This document shows, in pieces, positions 23,147-32,998 of a DNA stretch of 64,000 nucleotides. The stretch comes from Pelodera strongyloides (taxonomy: Eukaryota > Nematoda > Chromadorea > Rhabditida > Rhabditidae), in contig JAANDG010000019.1 of the NCBI GenBank assembly GCA_036852015.1, positions 186,001 through 250,000 on the forward strand, in the 5' to 3' direction. The notes beneath the pieces are model-generated. The model saw nothing but the letters and a program-made list of their open reading frames with translations. It had not been told where the DNA came from and did not search any database. The position numbers and the translations under genes were made by a program. Every line of letters starts with the position of its first letter. The stretch's first letter is position 1.

Positions 23147-25770
23147 ATGCGACTCCTCCCGTCTCTCCCACTGGGTGTTATCCTGGTGCTTGCGACTGTG
23201 GTGCTCTGCATCGCGGCCCAACCCGCAACGCTTGACGAGAAGATTAAGACCCTCCAGGAATGGTTGTACAAGAAGCCGGTGGTGAATCTCAACATGGACA
23301 GGTACCGTAGTTCTATACATTTGCGAAATTTATTGCCTCTCCCTTTGAACCTTACAGACATTCCTACATACATAGGATCTACAGTGTCTTTGGATTTACG
23401 CAAACTGTTTTTATTTTATTTTGTCGAGAGGCATGTTATGTATATGTGAACACTCTTTGAATACTTATACTTATTGTTGCAGATGGCGCACGTTGGTCCG
23501 ATCGCAACCCCGCAACTACTCCATGTTCGTCATGTTCACTGCCCTTTCACCGGGAGTCAACTGCCCAATTTGCAAGTGAGTTGGTTATGTGGCTCGGGTA
23601 GAAGTGTCTAGCTTACTGTTTACTTCGAGTTATGTGCTTAATTTTCGATGAAAATTTTAATTTATATTGCAAGAATTATTCACTTGTATAAATAGGGTTC
23701 TATATGATTTTATTAACTTTGTGTGTTCAGTAAAGAGTTGTCTACATACCTGGATAGAGTTGTATACTGTAGTTATGCAAGTTATGCTGACAAAAGAACA
23801 ATTGTCCTTGACTCAGTACAGCTAGGTCAAGTCTGAAATGAAGTCCAGAAGTTCTGAACTGTATCTGGTTGATTCAGACCCGCGTATGATGAGTTCCACA
23901 TTCTGGCCAACTCGTTCCGTTATGCCTACCCCGAATTGAAGTCTCTCTACTTTGCCGTTGTCGACTACGAAGAGGCTCCCAACATCTTCCAGCAGGTATG
24001 ATTCGTGTTTTCATTGACGACATTTCTTCTTCTGTTCAGATCTCGATTATTTTTGCGGAGCCACGCGGTCGTTGCGCTCATTGGCTCTGGATAGAGCAGT
24101 GTTTGCACTTGAAGCGAGCACATCAGTATGTGACAATTTTTCAGATGAATTTGAACACTGCCCCCGTGCTCTACCACTTTGGCGCGAAGCTCTCGTCGAA
24201 GAGAAAGCCAGACCAGATGGACTTCCAGAGACAGGGCTTCGATGCCGACGCCATGGCCAAGTTTGTAGCAGACTACACTGAGGTTCAGGTGAGGAATACT
24301 TATGACACTTTATATCTTTATATGGTACTTACTGAGTTATGTCACTACTCACTACTGTTATCAGCCTGCTCGGCGCATTAGTCGTGGTTACGGTACACTT
24401 CAGTAACGACATCCTTTCGCTTTGTGATTGTCGGTATAATGCAAGAACAGTTCTGGTAGGAGTGCTGATCGGTCTCATCTAGCACTAATTGTTTCTCTAT
24501 AGGTATACGGTACTCATGATTCATGGTATTGCAGATTCGCGTTCTCCGTCCTCCCAACTACGCGGCTCCGGTGGTTGTTCTCCTTCTTGTCATGCTGGTC
24601 CTCGGACTTCTCTACATGAGAAGAAACAACCTGGAATTCCTCTACAACAGAACATCGTGGGGACTTGTGTGCCTGGTGAGCAATTTGAATCAATTCACAA
24701 AAAGGAGTTGTTAACTGTGTAGTCAGTGATCTGTTGATCTGTGTTTTATGAATGAACGACAAGTAATCATTTTTAACCAATATCGTCAATTATCTACATT
24801 TCAGACCATTGTGTTTGTGTTCATGTCCGGTCAGATGTGGAACCATATCCGCGGTCCTCCTTTCGTGATGAACAACCCGAACACACGAGAGACGAGCTTC
24901 ATCCACGGAAGCACTCAGTTCCAGGTATGTTGATTTGATGGTAGTTTGGTGGGATTACAAAAGTGACTATGGATACAATGATATTATAGTCTTTAATTGC
25001 TAGAGTTAGTATGATGGGAAGGCATTAAAATCTCCTATGTGAAGATTGTCAGTTAATTAAATAAAATACATTGCAGTTGGTCGCCGAAACCTACATTGTT
25101 GGTATTCTCTACGCGGCAATCGCTCTCGGTTTCATCCTGATGAATGATGCAGCTGATGCGAAGGTCTGTATTCTATGTGTGTGTGTGCGTAGTTTGTCTG
25201 TCTCCATTCTTTCGTCTCCGACTGCTTTATCTTATTAATTTCATACGTTTTCATACCCATTAGTCTTTCGTATGACATATTTATCTGAGTGCGTTTCCTT
25301 CGATCTAATTGTATTTCTATTACAGGTTGAGAAGGACGGCGCGGGTGCTAAGGGACGCAAGGACAAATCTTTCCAATTGATCTCCCCCAACAGTCAGTGA
25401 TTATTCTCTCTTTTGTGGATATTGTTCACTAATAAGCATTAGAGTAATAAGAGAGAGAGCATATAGACAATGGCAAGTATGCATTTCTCGAAGTAATTCG
25501 TAAAAGCTTCATAGAAACTTCTGTACATTTACATACAACATTTATGAGCACGGGAACCCCTTCACAGCTCCGAACTGTAGATTTGGGACGAGTGTCCCCA
25601 GTTATCAAAAATAGAGTATTCAGATATCTACTTCTGATCAATAACAGCTTATAATTCTTTCAGTGATGGTGTTCGTTGGACTCGGTATGGTGACCGTCTT
25701 CTTCTCACTCCTTCTTTCCATATTCCGTTCCAAGTACCAGGGATACCCCTATTCTTTCCTCTTCAGCTAA
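23147..25770 (+). CDS. TUSC3/MAGT1: OST3/OST6 oligosaccharyltransferase subunit (TUSC3/MAGT1 type)
   Basis: Nine exons: 23147–23301, 23483–23575, 23878–23995, 24145–24288, 24535–24675, 24805–24924, 25077–25163, 25326–25392, 25664–25770 (343 codons plus stop, the usual family length). Residues 1 to about 25 form a signal peptide. A thioredoxin-like lumenal domain carries the redox motif CPIC at 79–82. Four membrane segments follow at roughly 182–200, 214–230, 263–281 and 309–328. Diagnostic strings include [19 protein letters not shown] and the ending [14 protein letters not shown]. The protein forms transient disulfides with nascent chains in the endoplasmic reticulum so that STT3B can glycosylate nearby sites; it has also been linked to magnesium transport. 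TTGTTGTAG immediately precedes the ATG. Confidence 0.95.
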
Positions 25771-26414
25771 ATAATCTGCACGCAATGTACAAACTGGTTA
25801 GGAAATGTGTCTGTGAAGAAAAACTGTTCTGCCAGCCATTTTACGCCCCGTAATAAGCAAATTCTGTCTGTGTATGAACATTCTTCCTAAAATTGCCCCA
25901 GTATTTGTTGTTGTTTTTTGTTGATATTATTCATTAATAAGTTGGTTCTTCTGGGTTTTTTTGTACTTATTGTTTTCTTTTATCCGTAGTATTTATTGTC
26001 TCAGAAATGTGATCAATACGTGTCTATTTCTAGCTTTTTTATTAAATTGTTTGCTTGTTCAAACTTTCAAACATACCTTTTAGTCGAGCGTTAAAATCTA
26101 TTCAAATCATAAATACAAATACGAGCATTAAAACCGTACATACACGAACACGATAAATCACAATCGGAGTAGGAAGTAGGAAAGGACACTAACATAAAAT
26201 GTCACGCGATGGGTACGCGTAGGCAAGCGCTATAACTATATACAGAAAATACGATCGGCTGAGGTATAATAACAAAGTGGTACTTAGGCCCATACTATGT
26301 TGAAGAGCTTTTTCGAAGTTGATCAAGCTCCGGACCTTACTCCGCCATTAGAGAATACGGCACGAGGTGTGTAGGACACATGCATTACAAAGTTTAGTAC
26401 AAGAGGTGGGCGAA
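25771..26414. other. Shared 3' region of OST3 and ACBD6
   Basis: Two genes converge here. The polyadenylation signals of both strands overlap near 26038–26046. No other gene seen. Confidence 0.5.
26038..26046. terminator. Overlapping polyadenylation signals of convergent genes
   Basis: Plus-strand ATTAAA at 26041–26046 (for OST3) overlaps minus-strand AATAAA, read from TTTATT at 26038–26043 (for ACBD6). Both lie at a suitable distance downstream of the respective stop codons. Confidence 0.5.
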
Positions 26415-29293
26415 TCACCGGAGTAGGTCGATCATGGTTTCTTCGTCTGCTGCACCACAAGGAGTTAGACCGTCGGCGTTAGGCCGCGTGCGATCCGCGC
26501 CTGCAGCTAATAGCAGGCGAGCTGCTTGCTCACGGCCACAGTACGCAGCTGAAATTGCAAAATGATCTTTCCCCACTAATTAAAAAAAAAACAATATGAA
26601 CACCGAGCTCAGAGCTTCTCAATCTAATGGCAATTCCTCCGGGGAATTACATCGCCTAGAGACTGATACGGCAATCGTGTAATGCAAGAGAATAAGGTGC
26701 GATGTGATCATGAGCCAGCCGACTTACCAAAGTGTAACGGAGTGTTACCCTCCGGATCGGTTACATTTACGTCCGCGCCCTTGGAGATCAGCCATTCGAC
26801 AACCGAATCGGCCCCGTTGTCGATCGCCCATTGAAGGGCGGTTAACTGGAATAAACGGCATTAAAATATGGAACACGATATCCAGCCCTTAATCAACGTT
26901 TTCCTCTCCCATTTGTTGTTGGCAATTATCTGCATTGTAGCTCAAAGAAGTCGCCTTGGCGAAGACATAGTACGGTACGGAATAGATTATTTGCAGTTTT
27001 CGATTAGTTTAACAAAAACGGAACATCTTTACTAAGAAGATACAGGCATGCGCACATACTCCTAAATGCTCATCAGCGGTCTCCAGGAGTGAAGGTTCTT
27101 CTCTGAGAAGGCAGCTGGCTGTGTCGACGTCACCTGCTTTACATGCCACAAACCACAGTGCCCGAGTTCTCGATTGGGGATCGTCACTGATAGGATCACC
27201 CTAAAACATCGTTTTATGGAGAAGGCCAACTTACGAGGAAGCAAAAACACTTATAAAACAGGTTACAGCTAGAATAGAAAGTCTCTAGGCGCTACCAACG
27301 CAACGACCGTGATAGTGATTACCTAACTGGGTTGTGTATTTATATAGGCTTCGACACGTATAGACATTTCTTGTATGAGTACTGAATGACTGATATAGAG
27401 CGAATTCCTATAGAAGTTCCACAGCTGCCGAGAAAAGTCGAATGTTGCCAACTCCGCAAACAACCCTCACCTCAGACTGTTGTTTGGGTCTGCTTGGCCG
27501 CAGTCCTAGTCCTTGTTGAGATGCACAATGCACAGATGGGTCCCATCCAAGACTGAGAGAAGCCACCAAGTCGGTGTACCTGGTTAATTGGGGACTGGTT
27601 AGACGTGAGGCATTACAGAGAAAACACCGGAACAGCGAACATACAGTATACGACCAAGCTATAGTACGACTTTCATGCATGCGTAGGCGTGAATAAAGTG
27701 ATCCTAACAAAGGAAAGAATAGGAGTTATAATGTCAATACGTCGGTAGAAGTGTAGAACACTACCCCATTTTGCAAATATACTACCCCAAAATAAAATAT
27801 ACTACCACATGGGAAAATACTACCCCTGCAATATGCTACCCCGGAAAATATACTACCCCATTGTAGAATACTACCCCCAACTTATTTTACATGACTACCC
27901 CCGAACTTATTTTACATGACGACCCCAAACTTATTTTACATGACTACCCCACCTAGTTTACATGACTACCCCACTTATTTTACATGGCTACCCCACTTAT
28001 TTTACATGGCTACCCCACCTATTTTACATGACTACCCCATCTGCTGTGTTACTTTATGTTGGGGTAGTATTTTGCAAAAATTTTCCGGGGTAGTGTTCTA
28101 CCGAAATAGGGGTAGTATTTTTCCAAGTAGTAGTATTTTTCGAAAATGGGGTAGTGTTGTAAATGTTTACCTGAGCGGACTACTTGGCTACCCCATTTTA
28201 GGGAATATGCTACCCCATTTTAGGGATTTTACTACCCCATAACCTGGGGTAGTTTTCGTAACTGGGGGTAGTATTTTTACATTTTGGGGTAGTATTTGTG
28301 CAGAATATTTTTTCGAAAAAATACTACCCCTTTGTTGTGGGGTAGTCTATTCCCGATTTGGGTAGTATACTACACTGGGGTAGTATTCTACATTTTTACC
28401 CAATACGTCTCAATTTATAAGATTCAAGTAATATTTGAAATTTCCTAGCTAAACACGGAATGCTCACGTAAAAAAAAACAAGGACTAAAGATATTTAAAG
28501 GTATACAAACCTGGTCATTGCCATTGCCTTGCTGATCTGTCCAAGTGCTTCCCAGTACTCGAATTTCTTTCGACCCTTTGGGTCCCAAATCGCCGGACGA
28601 TGTGACGGATCTTGAAAACGAACAAATTAAGATAACAACAGAGATAAATCGATAAATGGAATCCTATCTCCCTATCCAAGAAGACTCAGGGGCAACGTAA
28701 CTATTCCCCATGTCTCACACAGAAGGCTAGTGATCCCAACAGACAACATAATTCAAATTTCAAAACATTTACAATGATAATGTATGAGTTACGGTTTCCG
28801 AGCAAAAAGAATCCCACCAGCTGGTCCACACATCGACTGTTTGTAACATCCGTATAGTTTCAGTAATGTTTGTTGATCGATTTTTGTTACATTACTCTGG
28901 ACAAAATTACTGGCAGACTGGAAAATTGCCTCGGTTTCTGGAGGTACATAGTCTTCTTCGGCATCTGATCTAAAACTATAATAAATCAAATACAAGCGGT
29001 ACAACAAGTGTCCACTTGAGGGTTAGAGAAGAGGTACAAAGGAGAAGTTATAAAACTGACAGTTAAATGCGCACGAATTGGATATTTTGAGTGCTACCTA
29101 TACCTAGATCGAATAAGGTAATCTTTAACAAAGCACATGAGAAAAGAACTGCCGTGCGTAATGGGTACTGATAGACTTGTAGAACAAAATGCAAAGCCCA
29201 CCTCTGTGATCGACTTCCTTCTGCTCGGTCAAAATCCGTCGAAGAGTCACCGCTACTACCCTGCCACCATCGTGACAAACCAATCACAAACAT
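26415..29293 (-). CDS. ACBD6: ACBD6: acyl-CoA-binding protein with ankyrin repeats
   Basis: Seven exons, 5' to 3': 29293–29202, 28969–28818, 28610–28511, 27579–27471, 27200–27060, 26845–26728, 26548–26415 (281 codons plus stop; human 282). An acyl-CoA-binding domain spans residues about 42–118 (LLKLYGCYKQS, then KGRKKFEYWEALG), with the tyrosine and lysine positions of the family kept in KxxFEYW. Two to three ankyrin repeats fill residues about 155–281 (ADVNVTDPEGNTPLHFAAYCG, GADRTRPNADG). In mammals ACBD6 binds long-chain acyl-CoA and assists N-myristoyltransferases. An acceptor, TTATATTTTCAG, lies 15 nt upstream of the ATG. Intron 3 holds the ACTACCCC array. The AG-exon boundary at 28818 was chosen because the longer reading frame breaks the domain. 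Confidence 0.9.
27756..28400. repeat. Interspersed ACTACCCC / GGGGTAGT array
   Basis: About 645 bp in ACBD6 intron 3 contain roughly two dozen copies of CTACCCC or its complement GGGGTAG, spaced by 8–30 bp of A/T-rich sequence. The left half (to about 28045) carries CTACCCC almost only; the right half is mostly GGGGTAG with some inverted copies, so the array folds back on itself. Spacing is irregular, which excludes a simple tandem satellite. There is no reading frame of note. Confidence 0.85.
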
Positions 29294-29754
29294 GAATAGC
29301 CGCGAGCACTGAAAATATAAAGATATGGGATCTCATTTAAGAAAAGAAGTCAAAATGGTTAAACAAATAAGCTCGCATGAAATGGTCATGAAAGTATCGA
29401 TGTGATGAATACACGAGAGATTGGCGAGAATACATCAAATATATCAATTGTTCATTTAAACAAAAAATCACAGATGTTACGAGTCATTCATGCAAATACA
29501 GCACTGAAAGATGGAAGTGGTCTCTCCAATAATAAAAGCACTCAACATATGAAGCTATCAAACCATGTATTACTGCAACGTTAATGGGTATATGGCTTAT
29601 TCACTGAAGAAATTAGCATGAACAAGAATTCTCAAACAGAACTACAGTAGCCATGACGATTCAATATTCCTAAATGAACCTAGAAGCACAGTTAACAAAG
29701 GAATGAAATATATCCCGAAGATTGAGTGAATATGGCTTTAGATTCAGTCTAGAA

Positions 29755-31370
29755 TCATGACTGGGCTTGCTGTGCTTTCCACTTCGCCTCTGTCAACGCT
29801 TTGATTGTCACGGCATGAATTGAGGGCATTTCTTCCTTGATCGCATCTTGCACGATTCTATAAGTGTTATTTGCACGTTTTAAAGGGACAGGCCCATCAA
29901 AATAAACCTATATTTACGATACGTTCATAATGACTATCAAGCATTTTTATTACAATATATACAAACTAAATTTCACCATTATTCGCCCTAGACAACTTTT
30001 TTCCAATGCGCTCAAGGCATATGTATACCATAAAACTGCAGATTTCAAAGCTATATATGCAAATTTTAATCGCATTATAATTTCACGATAAATTTGCATA
30101 GACGACAAGGATATTTGCGGCTTTATGGTATACATTTAAAGCGAAATGCTGGCCTCTTTGGAAAATTTGCATATGATAAGCAAATCCTATGTATCCTATG
30201 CTAATTTTGTACGCTTGCCGTGGACGATCGTACAAAATTAGCATAGGATACATAGGATTTGTTTATCATATGCAAATTTTCCAAAGGCGCTGGCATTTCG
30301 CTTTAAGCTGAGCGCATCGTAAAAAAGTTTTCCATGGCAAATAAATGTGAAATTTAGTTTGTATATATTGTACTAATAAAAATGCTTGATAGTCATTATG
30401 AACGCATCGTAAATATAGGTTTACTTTGATGGGCCTGTCCCTTTAAATCTGAGGTACTGTAGCACTAAAATATAATGATCAAGGGCTTACTGCTCAACAG
30501 TTCATAAAACAAGGAAAACTGTATAATGTAATCATATCTTATTATATAATAATTACAAACCTGTGAGAGGCAAGGGTCGTCTTTCCAACGAAAGAATCCG
30601 ACACAACGAGGATTCTGAATTTGGCACCACATCCGTCTGATTCGTCTTCAACTTCCTGAAGTGAAGTGAAGTAAGTAGTAATTGTTTTCCGGCACATATT
30701 TGTAATACAAAGCGAAATTTGACAAGTACACTCACATCGGCTTCATTGTCTAGGATAAAACTGTACTGCATCTCGGCGTTTGTATTTTAAATTCGCAATT
30801 AGGGGGCGTCGTGGCTCACTGGCAAAGTTCTCGTCTCTCACCCATACGACCCGGGTTCGAATCCCGCCCAGTGCTACGATCTTGCAAACATGCCACGGCG
30901 TCGGGAATAAAGTTAAGGCGCTCCCCTTGCCTAGCCTTAGGATGGACGTTTCGCTATGTAATCTCTGTATTTCGTCTTCCCTACATTCGACAAATGGTCA
31001 CTTCCCTGCCCTCTACCCTCTCTACTACTCTCTACGGGACACATCGGCCAAGAGACACCGACCTGGATTGGAACTATAATGAAGATCGACTTCTGGAAAA
31101 AAAAACGGGACCCTGGATTCTACATGCTTAAGTCTATGTGTGATGATTGTATGTCTGAATAAAGTGGTATTCATAAAATTAAGAATTAACACGCAAATTC
31201 GTACGCGCAACAAAGAAATATCAATAAATTTTTATGGCTACCTAGTCTAGAGTCTACCTAGTCTAGTTTTACCGCACGCGCGTACGGTAAGAAAAACTGT
31301 CAAAGAAACATACCAAATGTACAGGGTTAAGGACAGCAAGTCTTGCCTTCACTTCAGCCTCTGATACCAT
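29755..31370 (-). CDS. BOLA2: BOLA2-type iron-sulfur trafficking protein
   Basis: Three exons, 5' to 3': 31370–31314, 30655–30561, 29857–29755 (84 codons plus stop; human 86). The BolA fold is clear: VEDESDGCGAKFRILVVS, then the SHRIVQDAI helix and the IHAVTIKALT end. The two conserved positions for cluster binding with a glutaredoxin, Cys in GCGAKF (human C31) and His in SIHAV (human H68), are present. BOLA2 pairs with GLRX3 in cytosolic [2Fe-2S] handling. The acceptor TTCAATTACAG lies 6 nt before the ATG. Intron 1 carries a SINE and intron 2 a complete TTAA-flanked foldback element. Confidence 0.9.
29884..30442. mobile_element. TTAA-flanked foldback MITE, long copy
   Basis: TTAA at 29880–29883 and 30443–30446 bracket 559 bp that begin AGGGACAGGCCCATCAAA and end with the exact complement. 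The inverted arms extend almost to the centre (about 30200), including GATACATAGGAT and ATATGCAAATTTTCC blocks. No coding frame. The TTAA target duplication fits piggyBac-type transposition. It sits in BOLA2 intron 2. Confidence 0.9.
30802..31170 (+). mobile_element. tRNA-Val-like SINE
   Basis: The head (30802–30876) resembles a tRNA gene: an A-box-like TGGCTCACTGG, a perfect B box GGTTCGAATCC 42 nt after the A-box start, and an anticodon arm whose loop CTCACCC gives CAC (valine). The acceptor stem no longer pairs, so it is not a working tRNA. A body of about 290 bp follows with a GATTGTATGTCTGAATAAAG tail. This is the layout of a tRNA-derived SINE. It lies in BOLA2 intron 1 on the opposite strand. 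Confidence 0.65.
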
Positions 31371-32998
31371 AATTGCCTGTAATTGAATTGAATAAACATA
31401 ATAAGTAACGACAAAACCCATACAGGTAAAGCAATTACTGTAAACTAATCCCCAGACGAGAGAATTCATGTCTTACCTCCTAAACTGACTCCAAGTCTTC
31501 AAAAATAGATCCATCAAACTATCGAATAAACGACTAAAATAAACAATTCACAGGCAAAAAAAAATAACATTTATTAGGAGTATATATGTAAACAAAAAGG
31601 CAGCATAACGATAGTGAACTAATATGAAAAATGGACAAATCTAAACTACATAAAGATGAGTGGTAACAGATTATTAATTCCAAACATTTGTATGTACATA
31701 AGGCACACAATATTAGTAAGGATTCTTTGCAATTATTAGAAACATGTTAATTTCGAGAATAAACTATGAACTGGTAAACTAACAATGAAACAGTAGTGAA
31801 TATGTAGGGTATAACAATCCAGTAAGGCACATAAACAAAAAAAGAATACAATCAAATTAAATTAAATTAAAGAAGAAATGATGGGGAGTCGAGTGAGAGT
31901 GAGAAAGCATCGCGAAATAAAATTTGCTCACAGTTCTCTGATTCTGAAGCGGACAAATGATTAGTGTCAAGAAAAAATGGAACATTCATAATTGACACAC
32001 CAATTGTGAAGCTTAGATAAGATGTTTTATCGAGAAAACTAGGTTCCCTAAAAACAATCAATATCGGAGAAAAATTTCGCTTAAAATCAGTGCATTATCA
32101 TAATTTCCGCAGCAATATTGCATAAACTTGTATCAAAATTGGGTACACGCTCCTTTTAAATAATAATACACATGTGCAACGAATGGAACAACAAATTGCA
32201 TCACAAACAAGCAAGTAAACTTTCTGAAGTGACAACGAGCTTAGAAGAAAAGTGAGGGAAAACTAGAGTGAGGTTGAGGTATTACACAAGGCAAGATAAA
32301 TTTGTGCGATAATCTGAATGAAAATAAAGTAACATTTTTTATATTTTTAAAACTGTTTGTTATCATTATTACCGAAGTTAGCCCCCATCATTTCAAGTAA
32401 GATAGATCGATAAAAGAAAACCGACCACAAAGCCAACTAACAAACGTCAATATGATACACAGACTCACAAAATGTAGACTGTAGACTGGAGAACGCGATC
32501 ACATAGGTGCAACAATCCCAAACACAGGATCTGAAATGCGGGAATATAAGTCGCAAAACAATCTAGTGCTATTTTCACGCAACTAAAGGCGCACTTAAGA
32601 TGGGAAAAGTTTGAAGAATTCCGGAAAAGGTTGGTTCAAGATGGATGGAAAAACATGCAGGCAAATCAAAATCTACCGAACTGAAATCGTTGTGGGATAT
32701 TATTTTTAACACTGCCGGATACAAGAATGGATCGCCCGTTCGAAGTTGACCCGGACGGTTGGGGCTAAATAGCGGAAACGGTGTAAAATTCACGTTTCCG
32801 GTCCGGTGTCCATCTTGAACAAAACTTCTCCGTAATTCTTCAAACTTTTCCATACATCTGTTACATTGTCATTGTTTCGCAATAAAAACAAAAGATGTAG
32901 GCTACAGACAATTGTAATAAATACTACCGAGCCGAGACTTTAAAAGCCATAACAAAAAAAGTGAAATGCTTCAATGCTTACCACTAGAGAATCAGCAC
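31371..32998. other. eIF4H 3'UTR region and BOLA2 5' region
   Basis: AT-rich without a supported gene. TTTATT at 31570–31575 gives a minus-strand AATAAA that could end eIF4H about 190 bp before the BOLA2 acceptor. A foldback element lies at 32599–32859. Confidence 0.45.
32599..32859. mobile_element. Foldback element, eIF4H-locus family, copy 1
   Basis: Left arm 32599–32646 (AGATGGGAAAAGTTTGAAGAA, then GGTTCAAGATGGA) is complementary to 32808–32859. The interior (about 32740–32805) matches, inverted, the interior of the copy at 35769–36017 around the word for CCGCTATTT and GGACACC. No coding frame. Confidence 0.65.

Noticed and set aside
27756..28400. CRISPR array or telomere-like tract
   Set aside because: The genes are eukaryotic, the repeat unit is 7–9 bases with irregular spacers, and the strand switches midway; it is also not a canonical TTAGGG-type telomere repeat.
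28792..28817. Longer 3' end of ACBD6 exon 2
   Set aside because: The extra residues (GGILFARKP) break the acyl-CoA-binding domain and leave the wrong phase for the next exon; the GTGGGA donor after 28818 restores both.
30802..30876. Functional tRNA-Val gene
   Set aside because: The promoter boxes and anticodon arm are present, but the acceptor stem does not pair and the D stem is poor, so it is read as a SINE head.
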